DNA of 31,114 bases from Prevotella sp. CAG:732 (lineage in GTDB: Bacteria > Bacteroidota > Bacteroidia > Bacteroidales > Bacteroidaceae). Position 1 is the first letter of the stretch. The number at the start of each line of letters is the position of its first letter. Below, one piece after another: positions 16,207 to 23,776 of the stretch. The notes below the pieces were generated by a model. The model did not search any database. It was not told the DNA's origin and saw only the letters and a program-made list of their open reading frames with translations. Made by a program: the position numbers and the translations under genes. The stretch lies in assembly GCA_000436035.1 (NCBI GenBank), contig FR893249.1, forward strand, positions 995 through 32,108. The letters are read 5' to 3'.

Positions 16207-16809
16207 ATGGAAACAAAAAACAAATTTATCGTTTTGTCATACTCTTTGTATGACACTACAAAAGGTGACGATGGTAACGAGGAGTTGATTGAGAAGACAC
16301 AGGAAGATCATCCTTTCATCTTCGTCAGTGGCATGGGAGCTACCCTCCCTTCTTTCGAGGCTCAGGTAGTCAACCTCAACAAGGGTGACGAGTTCGACTT
16401 CGAGTTGACTCCAGACCAGGCTTACGGTGAGCACATCGAGGAGCGTGTCATCGAGTTGGACAAGCAAATCTTCACCATCAATGGTCAGTTTGACGCTCAG
16501 CACGTACAGGTAGGTGCAGTCCTCCCTCTTCAGAACGAGGACGGAAACCGTTTTTTGGGCCTCGTCCTCGCCATCAGCGATGACAAGGTGAAGATCGACC
16601 TCAACCACCCATTGTCTGGCAAGAAGCTCAACTTCTGCGGCGAGGTTTTGGAGAGCCGTGAGGCTACAGCCGAGGAAGTGGCTCACATGGCTAAGCTCAT
16701 GAGTGGCGAAGCTGGTGGTGGCTGCGGTGGTAACTGTGGCGACTGCAAGGACGGTGGTTGCAAGGATGGCAACTGCGGTGAAGGCGGCTGTGAGAACTGC
16801 GGCAAGTAA
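16207..16809 (+). CDS. slyD: SlyD-type FKBP peptidyl-prolyl isomerase with cysteine-rich tail
   Basis: A 200-residue SlyD-like isomerase and chaperone. The FKBP part begins FIVLSYSLYD, carries FVSGMGATLPSFEAQV (about 38-53) and GDEFDFELTPDQAYGE, is interrupted by the insert-in-flap chaperone domain (about 75-130), and closes with IDLNHPLSGKKLNF, the SlyD hallmark. The last 35 or so residues are a Gly/Asp/Lys/Cys tail with seven cysteines in CxxC or CxxxxC spacing and no histidine. E. coli SlyD has a His/Cys-rich tail that binds nickel and other metals; this one may bind Zn, Cu or Ni through thiols only. A terminator hairpin lies between this gene and aroC. Confidence 0.92.
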   Translation: METKNKFIVLSYSLYDTTKGDDGNEELIEKTQEDHPFIFVSGMGATLPSFEAQVVNLNKGDEFDFELTPDQAYGEHIEERVIELDKQIFTINGQFDAQHVQVGAVLPLQNEDGNRFLGLVLAISDDKVKIDLNHPLSGKKLNFCGEVLESREATAEEVAHMAKLMSGEAGGGCGGNCGDCKDGGCKDGNCGEGGCENCGK

Positions 16810-16830
16810 TCATATCGTACTAAATACAGA

Positions 16831-16854
16831 ATGGGGCTTATGCCCCATTTTTTT
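16831..16854 (+). terminator. Intrinsic terminator between slyD and aroC
   Basis: ATGGGGC (16831-16837), four-base loop TTAT, GCCCCAT (16842-16848), then a run of T to 16854. The aroC start codon is only 18 bp further on. A perfect 10 bp direct repeat TAATCATATC flanks the hairpin (16807-16816, 16854-16863); the first copy contains the slyD stop codon. Confidence 0.88.
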
Positions 16855-16872
16855 AATCATATCAATATAAAG

Positions 16873-17952
16873 ATGAGAAATACATTTGGCAATCTCTTTA
16901 CGCTTACCACTTTTGGTGAAAGCCATGGCGTGGCGGTCGGCGGTGTCATCGACGGATTCCCTGCCGGCATCGAAATCGACATGGATTTCGTGCAGAGCGA
17001 ACTGAATCGTCGTCGCCCAGGACAAAGCCACATCACCACTTCTAGAAACGAGGCTGACAAGGTGGAGTTCCTGAGCGGCGTATTTGAGGGGAAGTCAACG
17101 GGCACCCCTATCGGTTTCGAGGTACGCAACACCAACCAGCACTCGCAGGACTACGAGAACATGCGTTGTCTCTTCCGTCCTTCCCATGCCGACTACACCT
17201 ATCACGAGAAGTACGGCATCCGTGACCATCGTGGCGGCGGTCGCTCCTCTGCTCGCATCACCATCGCTCGTTGCGTGGGTGGAGCATTGGCGAAGTTGGC
17301 ACTCCGACAGTTGGGCATCAGCGTTACCGCATATACTTCACAGGTAGGCAACATCGCCCTCGACAGAGATTACCACAAGTATGACCTCAACACGATAGAG
17401 GACAACATCGTGCGCTGCCCAGACCAAGAGAAGGCGAAGGAGATGGAAGATCTCATCGCATCCGTCAAGGCGGAAGGCGACACTATTGGCGGTATCATCG
17501 CTTGCGTCATCAAGGGCTGCCCTGTGGGATTAGGCGAGCCTGAGTTCGACAAATTGCACGCCCAGTTGGGTGCAGCGATGTTGGGTATCAACGCCGTCAA
17601 GGGATTCGAGTACGGTGAAGGCTTCGAGGGTGTCACTACCAGGGGCAGCGAACAGAATGATGTGTTTGTACCTACCGATGGCAAGGACATCACAACGCTA
17701 ACCAATCACAGTGGTGGCATCCAAGGTGGAATCAGCAACGGACAAGACATCTACTTCCGTGTAGCCTTCAAGCCTGTGGCAACTATCCTGACAGAGCAAC
17801 ATACTGTTGACCTCGAAGGCAACCCTACCCTCCTGAAGGCTCGTGGTCGTCACGACCCATGCGTTTTGCCTCGTGCCGTACCAGTCGTGGAGGCAATGGC
17901 AGCCATGGTCATCCTCGACAACTATTTGTTGAATAAAACCGTGAAATTATAA
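16873..17952 (+). CDS. aroC: Chorismate synthase
   Basis: A 359-residue chorismate synthase, the last step of the shikimate pathway (EPSP to chorismate, reduced FMN required). The first signature GESHG (15-19, H18), the second GGGRSSAR (121-128) after RPSHADYTYHEKYGIRDHR, the GGIQGGISNG loop and the C-terminal RHDPCVLPRAVPVVEA are all present, and length is normal. I start at ATG 16873 because MRNTFGNLFTLTTFGESHG is the family N-terminus; the ATG at 16831 lies in the terminator stem. No promoter fits between that terminator and the start codon, so expression probably depends on readthrough from the slyD transcript. Two hairpins follow the stop. Confidence 0.97.
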   Translation: MRNTFGNLFTLTTFGESHGVAVGGVIDGFPAGIEIDMDFVQSELNRRRPGQSHITTSRNEADKVEFLSGVFEGKSTGTPIGFEVRNTNQHSQDYENMRCLFRPSHADYTYHEKYGIRDHRGGGRSSARITIARCVGGALAKLALRQLGISVTAYTSQVGNIALDRDYHKYDLNTIEDNIVRCPDQEKAKEMEDLIASVKAEGDTIGGIIACVIKGCPVGLGEPEFDKLHAQLGAAMLGINAVKGFEYGEGFEGVTTRGSEQNDVFVPTDGKDITTLTNHSGGIQGGISNGQDIYFRVAFKPVATILTEQHTVDLEGNPTLLKARGRHDPCVLPRAVPVVEAMAAMVILDNYLLNKTVKL

Positions 17953-17954
17953 GG

Positions 17955-17984
17955 AGTAAGCTTCATCATAGAACGAAGCTTACT
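17955..17984. repeat. 10 bp hairpin after aroC
   Basis: AGTAAGCTTC (17955-17964) pairs perfectly with 17975-17984 across a 10 nt loop, starting just after the aroC stop. Its arm differs by one base in nine from the stem of the following terminator (GTAAGCTTC versus GTAGGCTTC), so the two could also pair with each other. Confidence 0.7.
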
Positions 17985-17994
17985 TCATAACGCA

Positions 17995-18036
17995 ATGAAG
18001 CCTACTTCGACAAGCATCGAAGTAGGCTTCATTTTT
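17995..18036 (+). terminator. Strong terminator of aroC
   Basis: A perfect 16 bp stem (17995-18010 with 18017-18032) with a 6 nt loop followed by five T (18032-18036). It sits between the convergent aroC and peptide transporter genes. Confidence 0.9.
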
Positions 18037-18043
18037 AAGAGGC

Positions 18044-19594
18044 TTACGCTGTCATTTGCTTCAACTTCTTCAAGAGAGCAAACATAACTATAGCACTGAT
18101 CAAACAGAGCGCAATTAAAATACCCCAGTTATACATCAAAGGAATCTTATTCCAAAGCATAGATGGGATTGAACTCAAATAGTTACCGATAGCTGTTGCT
18201 ACAAACCAGCCACCCATCATCAACCCCTTATACTTAGGAGGTGCTACCTTAGAAACAAAGGCTATGCCCATAGGAGAAAGCAGTAACTCTGCAAGAGTCA
18301 AGGTGAAATAGGTGGAAATCAACCATCCAGGAGACAAGACACTCTGGGTGTTATCCCCCAAATCCACTGGCGAAATCAAATCAGTCGAAGCTAAGGTAAT
18401 CACACCAAAGCCAAGAGCTGCCACCAACATACCCCAAGCGATACGAGTTGGAGCACTCACTTCCTTGCCCTTCTTGGTGAGTGTACCAAAGAACAGCATG
18501 CTGAATGGAGTCAATGCGACAACAAAGAACGGATTGAACTGTTGGAAATCAGAAGGCTGACCCATCGTAGGATTCTCCATTCTCATAAAAAGCAAGATGG
18601 CTACCCCCCACAAGACAACAGTTGAAATACCACAAATCATCTTATTCTTGGTCGTCTTCGCCTGGAATGCGCCAAAACCAGTGTAAACAGATAGTGCGAT
18701 GAGAGCCAAGCTAAAAATATTAAACCATACGCGCATACCACCGCTCACGGTCAAATTAGTATATTTTTTGGCAAAGAAAGTCAAGGCAGAACCATTCTGA
18801 TGGAAAGCCATCCAAAAGAAGATAACAACTGCGAAAACAAGCAACAAGGCAATGACGCGATCTTTCTCTTGCTTTGGAGTAAGAACCTCGATATTGCCCT
18901 CCTGCTCTTTGGCTTGCTTAGCTGTAACGTCAGCATGCTTGAACCATGAACGGCAAGCAAAATAAATGATGGCAGATACGACCAAGGAAACACAAGCTAC
19001 GCCAAAGCACAAGCCATAAGCACCATAAAGTGCCTTCAAATATTCAGGATTGGTATTGGCAGCATCATACACGAAGCCAAATTGACCGAGATACACATTC
19101 GTTATCCACTTCGCCATAGAAGGTGCGAACATAGCACCGATGTTAATTGCCATGTAGAAAAGGCTGAACGCATCGATACGACGTTCTGCATACTTGGGGT
19201 CATCATACAAGTTACCCACAAGAACCTGCAAGTTGCCCTTGAAAAGGCCTGTTCCCAAAGAAACACAAGCCAAACCTGCAAACATGGACACCTGACCAGT
19301 CGTGTCGGCATCTGTAGGAATTGCCAATCCCAGATAACCTAGGAACATTGTGACAAAACCGATAGTAACACACTTGCCATAACCAATCTTATCGGCAATC
19401 ATACCACCGAAGAGAGGTGCGAAATAAACTACAGCCAGGAAGATAGCATACACCTGTCCTGCCTGCGACTCTGTCCATCCAAACTTAGCCTGCATGAACA
19501 ACGTAAAAATGGCGAGCATGGTATAATAACCAAAACGCTCACCCGTATTAGCCAAAGCTAACGCATAAAGACCTTTAGGTTGATTCTCAAACAT
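18044..19594 (-). CDS. POT/PTR-family proton-coupled peptide transporter
   Basis: A 516-residue inner-membrane peptide MFS transporter (proton-dependent oligopeptide transporter family), expected to import di- and tripeptides. About 12-14 hydrophobic helices are visible. The PTR2 signatures appear: FGGMIADKIGYGK after helix 2 and LFYMAINIGAMFAP in helix 5. The helix 1 motif normally reads ExxERFxYY; here it is N16-T-G-E19-R20-F-G-Y-Y, so the first Glu, linked to proton coupling in studied members, is Asn. The gene is monocistronic with a consensus promoter and a leader of about 50 nt, and converges with aroC. Peptide import would fit with the peptidases at 9967 and 12484. Confidence 0.92.
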   Translation of the reverse strand: MFENQPKGLYALALANTGERFGYYTMLAIFTLFMQAKFGWTESQAGQVYAIFLAVVYFAPLFGGMIADKIGYGKCVTIGFVTMFLGYLGLAIPTDADTTGQVSMFAGLACVSLGTGLFKGNLQVLVGNLYDDPKYAERRIDAFSLFYMAINIGAMFAPSMAKWITNVYLGQFGFVYDAANTNPEYLKALYGAYGLCFGVACVSLVVSAIIYFACRSWFKHADVTAKQAKEQEGNIEVLTPKQEKDRVIALLLVFAVVIFFWMAFHQNGSALTFFAKKYTNLTVSGGMRVWFNIFSLALIALSVYTGFGAFQAKTTKNKMICGISTVVLWGVAILLFMRMENPTMGQPSDFQQFNPFFVVALTPFSMLFFGTLTKKGKEVSAPTRIAWGMLVAALGFGVITLASTDLISPVDLGDNTQSVLSPGWLISTYFTLTLAELLLSPMGIAFVSKVAPPKYKGLMMGGWFVATAIGNYLSSIPSMLWNKIPLMYNWGILIALCLISAIVMFALLKKLKQMTA

Positions 19595-19631
19595 AATATA
19601 ATTTATTTTTAATTGTTATTTGCTTTATCAA

Positions 19632-19646
19632 GTAGCTTGCAGCTAC
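19632..19646. repeat. Short hairpin in the peptide transporter leader
   Basis: GTAGCT (19632-19637), TGC loop, AGCTAC (19641-19646). It would lie a few bases after the predicted transcription start of the minus-strand transporter mRNA and could stabilise its 5' end. Confidence 0.5.
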
Positions 19647-19652
19647 AGTTTG

Positions 19653-19683
19653 CAAAGATACGGAAAATCTTTGAATATACAAA
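19653..19683 (-). promoter_or_regulatory. Promoter of the peptide transporter
   Basis: Minus-strand TTTG (19683-19680), 19 nt spacer, TATCTTTG (19660-19653): exact consensus. Confidence 0.82.
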
Positions 19684-19862
19684 CATTATGCAGAAAAAAC
19701 CTCTTTTTCGGCTAACTTTTGGCGCAAACCTTGACAATTTCACGTCACATTTCCACCCAAGCAAGCATAATGCGCTTCCGTAAGAAGAAAGATTTTAAGA
19801 AAAATAAACAAGAAAACTGAACATTTTCTATTTATATTACAAAGAAGTTGCGGATTTTTTTG

Positions 19863-19870
19863 TAATTTTG
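19863..19870 (+). promoter_or_regulatory. -7 element of the rpoD promoter
   Basis: TAATTTTG matches TAnnTTTG; no TTTG is found at -33. The predicted leader is about 70 nt and begins with a small CCC/GGG hairpin (about 19879-19895). Nothing else is seen in 19684-19862. Confidence 0.6.
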
Positions 19871-19946
19871 CACCCCGAAACCCCAGAGGTGGGTTGTTAG
19901 GACATTAGAATACACATTTTATTTAGGTAAAAAGAGATTATCATTT

Positions 19947-20822
19947 ATGAGACAACTTAAGATTAGCAAGAGTATAACCAACCGTTCCAGTGAAGCACTC
20001 GACAAGTACTTGGTGGAGATTGGTCGTGAGCCTATGGTCTCTATCGACGAGGAGATCGAACTCGCACAGAAGATTCGCAAGGGCGGACGCGAGGGTGAGC
20101 GTGCCAAGGAGAAATTGGTCAAGGCCAACCTCCGTTTCGTGGTATCTGTGGCAAAGCAGTACCAGCACCAAGGCCTTTCGCTTACCGACCTCATCGATGA
20201 GGGCAACATCGGTCTCGTGAAAGCTGCCGAGAAGTTTGACGAGACTCGTGGTTTTAAGTTTATCTCATACGCCGTATGGTGGATTCGTCAGAGCATCCTA
20301 CAGGCTATCGCCGAGCAGAGCCGTATCGTTCGCTTGCCTCTCAACCAGGTAGGTGCGTTGAGCAAGATTCAGGCTGAGATCAGCAAGTTTGAGCAGGAGC
20401 ACCAGCGCAAGCCTTCCGTTTCTGAGTTGAGCAAGATCACCAACATGGAGGAGACCAAGATCGACCAGACTATCAAGGCTGACAACCACCACATGAGTAT
20501 CGATGCTCCATTCGGTGGCGAGGACGATGACAACGCCATGGTCGATGTGATGGCTTCTGGCGACGACACCCGTACCGACAAGCAGGTTGACTTCGAGTCT
20601 ATGAGCAGCGAGTTGAAGCGTGTGCTCGACGCAGTGCTCAAGCCTCGTGAGCGTGATATCCTCTGTTACTGCTACGGCATCGGCTGCCACGAGAAGGGTC
20701 TCGAAGAGATCGGTAGCGAGTTCAACCTCACTCGTGAACGTGTTCGCCAAATCCGAGAGAAGAGCATCATCAAGCTCCGTGAAAGTGGAAAGATCAAGAT
20801 ATTGATGAAATACTTGGGTTAA
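19947..20822 (+). CDS. rpoD: Primary sigma factor RpoD (Bacteroidota short form)
   Basis: A 291-residue group 1 sigma-70 factor of the short Bacteroidota type, lacking the long region 1.1 of proteobacterial RpoD. Region 1.2 is at about 12-45. Region 2 contains LIDEGNIGLVKAAEKFD (82-98) and the -10 melting segment FKFISYAVWWIRQSI (103-117). Region 3 contains RIVRLPLN and a KPSVSELS stretch. Region 4 ends in the helix-turn-helix LEEIGSEFNLTRERVRQIREKS (252-273), which reads the -33 box. It directs transcription from the TTTG/TAnnTTTG promoters seen here. It is monocistronic, converging on the WG-like gene through a shared terminator. Confidence 0.96.
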   Translation: MRQLKISKSITNRSSEALDKYLVEIGREPMVSIDEEIELAQKIRKGGREGERAKEKLVKANLRFVVSVAKQYQHQGLSLTDLIDEGNIGLVKAAEKFDETRGFKFISYAVWWIRQSILQAIAEQSRIVRLPLNQVGALSKIQAEISKFEQEHQRKPSVSELSKITNMEETKIDQTIKADNHHMSIDAPFGGEDDDNAMVDVMASGDDTRTDKQVDFESMSSELKRVLDAVLKPRERDILCYCYGIGCHEKGLEEIGSEFNLTRERVRQIREKSIIKLRESGKIKILMKYLG

Positions 20823-20865
20823 GAAATAAAAAAGGCTAGCAAAATTTGCTAGCCTTTTTTATTTC
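20823..20865. terminator. Perfect bidirectional terminator between rpoD and the WG-like gene
   Basis: A perfect 21 bp inverted repeat around a single central base (20844). Both arms end in A- or T-runs, so the stem is followed by U-rich RNA in both directions. It starts on the base after the rpoD stop and its last base is the first base of the opposing stop codon. Confidence 0.95.
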
Positions 20866-21542
20866 TATTTGTTTTGTACGAAGTTTCCTTCCTTATCTAT
20901 CAATCCCGACATACCATCCTTGACTGCCTCAAAATAAGGGTACTCGTCACGGAGACAAATCTCATCATAGATGAAGTCGGCTACGACCGTCTCTTTGCCG
21001 TCAGGAAGAACCAACCCCATCTTGCCACCTTTCTCTGCGATAACCGGCATGATACTCAAGTCATCATTGTAGATGTAACAGGTGCGAAGGAAGTCGTACT
21101 GAGGCGAAAGCATGACCTCGCCATTGTGATTCTTCATGCCAAACTTGCCGTCTTGCTCAAACACCTCGTGATACTGGATGTATTTCTCCTTCAAGCGAAG
21201 ATAATAGAAGATCATCTTGCGCTTGTCGTTGACAAACTCCAACATGTATTGGAAGGTGTCGCAATAGTTGGCTACCGAACGCACAAGAATCATCTTGAGG
21301 TCCAAGCCATCGAGCGCCTTGCGGTTGAGGTCGATATACTTCGCTATCGCCTTCTCCTTCTCTGGCACCGTCAAACTTGCCAATCGTTTCTCAAACTCCA
21401 ACATGGCAGTCTTGGTACCCGACATACCTTTGATATATCGGTGAATCTGTCTTCCCATTTCTGCACAAACAAACTTGTCTATCTCTTGCTGCTCTATCGG
21501 GTCAGCATACTCTTTTATAAGAGCCTCAGGTGTCGTGTTCAT
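20865..21542 (-). CDS. WG-repeat-like protein of unknown function
   Basis: A 225-residue cytosolic protein without signal peptide. The N-terminal 100 residues are helical and charged. The C-terminal half has repeats of the WG/KWG type: DGKFGMKNHNGEVMLSPQYDF, then GGKMGLVLPDGKETVVADFIYDE, then DGMSGLIDKEGNFV, each a G-(h)-x-(N/D)-x-x-G beta-repeat. WG repeats are assumed to be protein-binding; no activity is known. It is the last gene of the minus-strand operon, 36 bp after the MFS gene, and ends in the terminator shared with rpoD. Confidence 0.75.
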   Translation of the reverse strand: MNTTPEALIKEYADPIEQQEIDKFVCAEMGRQIHRYIKGMSGTKTAMLEFEKRLASLTVPEKEKAIAKYIDLNRKALDGLDLKMILVRSVANYCDTFQYMLEFVNDKRKMIFYYLRLKEKYIQYHEVFEQDGKFGMKNHNGEVMLSPQYDFLRTCYIYNDDLSIMPVIAEKGGKMGLVLPDGKETVVADFIYDEICLRDEYPYFEAVKDGMSGLIDKEGNFVQNK

Positions 21543-21578
21543 GGTTAGTCCTTTCCTTTATATATTAATAATGTGTAA

Positions 21579-22952
21579 TTACTTCTTAATGTTAGGTTGC
21601 TGCAAGCCATATCCCTTGCGCTTGTCTTCCCACATCAGAAGGAGCGAGATGATGATGGCTACCACACCAAAGAGGGCGAAGATGGTCATCGTCTCTGTAT
21701 AGTCGATAACGCCATTGGCTCCCGTGTTAGCCTGGTTCACCTTACCAATCCAAACAGGTACAAGAGCCAAACCGATATTCTGAATATAGAAGATGAGGGC
21801 ATAAGCAGTACCCAACAGCTTCATTGGGATAATCTTAGGAACAGATGGCCACATGGCAGATGGCACCAAACCGAAGGCGATACCCAATACCACCATCACT
21901 GCCACAGCAAGAATCCATGTGCCGAAAGGCAAAGCGAAGATGATGTGTACGCAAGTGAGGAGCACACTACCGATGAGCATCAAGGTTGCTCCCTTGCCAT
22001 ACTTATCATAGATACTGCCAAACAATGGGGTCAGGAAAATGGTACCGAATGGCAACATCGCAGGTATCAAGCCAGCAACATCCTCTGCCACACCATACTT
22101 GAAGATCATCAACTTGGTAGCAAACTTCAAGAATGGGAATACACCTGCATAGAACATCAAGCAGAGCACTGCCACATACCAGAAACCTGTTGTGGTAAGC
22201 AAGACCTTCAAATCAGAGAACTTGAATCCTTCCTCTGGCTCACCCTGAACAGCAGCCGCTGAAGCATCCTCCTTCTTGTCCATCACGCAATAAACGAGGA
22301 AGACGATAACACCAGCGCAAAGCAATGCGGCTCCCAAACCTACAGAGGCAGAAACACCACCCATCCACTTGGCGAAAGGAAGTGCGAAGCCCAAGGCTCC
22401 GGCTGTACCAAGACGAGCCAAAGCTACCTGCACACCCATGGCAAGCGCCAACTCATGACCCGTAAACCACTTCACGATGACCTTGCTCACGGTGATACCT
22501 GCAATCTCGCAACCCACTCCATAGATAGAGAAGCCCAAGGCTGCCAATACCACCTGTGTCTGGTAGGTACCGAAGAATGGAACTGCGATAGTGCCAGTAA
22601 AGTCGTGACCTACGGCATACCACTTAATCAAAGCACCACCAAACATCAAGATGGTGGACATGATGCCCGTGAAACGGATGCCAAACTTGTCGAGGATAAT
22701 ACCACCGAAGAAAAGGAGCAGGAGGAACACATTGAAGTAGCCGTATGCTCCAGAGAAAAATCCATACTCATCCGAAGACCAACCGAGTCCTAGACCACCA
22801 TCTTCTTTGGCAGCCGTCAACAGCGGCTCCAATGGTGACATGACATCAGTAAAGAAGTAGCCAAACATCATCGTGAAGCTCACGATGAGGAGGGCTGTCC
22901 AACGAGCAGACTTAGAGTCGCTCAGTTTTTGTTGAATTGCTTGTGTTGTCAT
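21579..22952 (-). CDS. Major facilitator superfamily transporter
   Basis: A 457-residue inner-membrane MFS permease with about 12 hydrophobic helices, a central hydrophilic loop (VMDKKEDASAAAVQGEPEEGFKF region, about 225-248) and MFS loop motifs GGIILDKFGIRF after helix 2 and GSIYDKYGKGA after helix 8. Acidic and polar residues in helix 1 (FGYFFTDVMSP) and the overall style suggest an organic-anion, sugar-phosphate or dipeptide carrier, but the substrate cannot be told from sequence. It is the third gene of the operon, separated from PorT by a 24 bp spacer made of heptanucleotide repeats that include its own ATG. Confidence 0.85.
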   Translation of the reverse strand: MTTQAIQQKLSDSKSARWTALLIVSFTMMFGYFFTDVMSPLEPLLTAAKEDGGLGLGWSSDEYGFFSGAYGYFNVFLLLLFFGGIILDKFGIRFTGIMSTILMFGGALIKWYAVGHDFTGTIAVPFFGTYQTQVVLAALGFSIYGVGCEIAGITVSKVIVKWFTGHELALAMGVQVALARLGTAGALGFALPFAKWMGGVSASVGLGAALLCAGVIVFLVYCVMDKKEDASAAAVQGEPEEGFKFSDLKVLLTTTGFWYVAVLCLMFYAGVFPFLKFATKLMIFKYGVAEDVAGLIPAMLPFGTIFLTPLFGSIYDKYGKGATLMLIGSVLLTCVHIIFALPFGTWILAVAVMVVLGIAFGLVPSAMWPSVPKIIPMKLLGTAYALIFYIQNIGLALVPVWIGKVNQANTGANGVIDYTETMTIFALFGVVAIIISLLLMWEDKRKGYGLQQPNIKK

Positions 22953-22984
22953 TTACTATTTATTATTTATCATTTACTATTTAC
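22950..22984. repeat. Five tandem heptanucleotide units at the PorT/MFS junction
   Basis: Plus-strand units CATTTAC, TATTTAT, TATTTAT, CATTTAC, TATTTAC. The array starts with the complement of the MFS start codon, fills the spacer and covers the last two codons and stop of the PorT-like gene. Confidence 0.85.
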
Positions 22985-23744
22985 GTTTCACTCCCTTCGT
23001 TCGGGTGATGTCGAAGAGATACCCCAGCTTGATGACAATCTGTCCGAAGTTACTCTTACCGAAGTAATCCTTCTTGGAAGAACCATAGATATTGCCCAGT
23101 CCATAGTAGTAACGAGCCTCCAGCAAGAAGTGTCCTACCTTCGGGATGCTATACTCCGCACCCAAGCCCAGGGCGATACCATAGTCAAACTTCTTCTCTA
23201 CTGCCATCGTATCTTGTGCCATGATATTGTTGACACGGTCATTATCGGTGGCTGGCATATTCTTCACATCGAAGTTAGTCTTGGTCGATTCACTGAGATA
23301 CAAGCCAAACTGTGGTCCAGCATTGACAAAGAAGTTCAGACCTCGTGTCTCCCTACCCCATGCCAAGTGAGCCATGATAGGCAACTGGATATAGTTGATG
23401 GTACGCTCGTATGCCATCGCCTCACCCGTTTGCGAGATGATGACTGGCGCATTGTTGATGTCGAGAATCTTCTCCTTCCATCCCACCTGCGAATAGTTCA
23501 CCTCACCATAGATGGAGCAGATGGTCTTGAAATACTTCTCGCACACATAGCGATAAGAGAAACCGCCAGTGATACCCCCATGCTGCTTCTGAGGGATGTC
23601 GGGAGTAAAGCCCACGCTGCTCAACACATAACCACCGTTGGCACCGACGGAAAAGTCGTTGCGGTGCTCACCTATCTGAGCCGAGGCCTTCATACCCCCC
23701 AAGAGGAAAGCCGCCGTGAGCAGCACCCATATCTGATTCTTCAT
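22977..23744 (-). CDS. PorT-like outer membrane beta-barrel protein
   Basis: A 255-residue outer membrane protein of the PorT/OMP_b-brl_2 type. A signal peptide ends in MKASAQ (about 1-23). The mature protein alternates polar and hydrophobic residues with aromatic girdles (GITGGFSYRYVCEKYF, TINYIQLPIMAHLAWG, FFVNAGPQFGLYLSE, FLLEARYYYGLGNIY, FGQIVIKLGYLFDI), consistent with an eight-stranded barrel. The label PorT family covers many barrels not involved in type IX secretion, so T9SS function should not be assumed. It lies between the LysM/binding-protein fusion and the MFS permease. Confidence 0.85.
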   Translation of the reverse strand: MKNQIWVLLTAAFLLGGMKASAQIGEHRNDFSVGANGGYVLSSVGFTPDIPQKQHGGITGGFSYRYVCEKYFKTICSIYGEVNYSQVGWKEKILDINNAPVIISQTGEAMAYERTINYIQLPIMAHLAWGRETRGLNFFVNAGPQFGLYLSESTKTNFDVKNMPATDNDRVNNIMAQDTMAVEKKFDYGIALGLGAEYSIPKVGHFLLEARYYYGLGNIYGSSKKDYFGKSNFGQIVIKLGYLFDITRTKGVKRK

Positions 23745-23776
23745 TTATTATCTATTATTTATCATTTGTTATTTAT
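23742..23776. repeat. Five tandem heptanucleotide units at the LysM/PorT junction
   Basis: Plus-strand units CATTTAT, TATCTAT, TATTTAT, CATTTGT, TATTTAT. The array begins with the complement of the PorT start codon and runs up to the stop of the LysM gene: the same register and position as the array at 22950. Confidence 0.85.

Noticed and set aside
16831..16872. aroC starting at ATG 16831
   Set aside because: This ATG is the first arm of the terminator stem, and chorismate synthases begin MRNTFG-like at 16873.
22977..23744. T9SS machinery component PorT
   Set aside because: Similarity is only to the broad PorT-like barrel class; neighbours are not T9SS genes.
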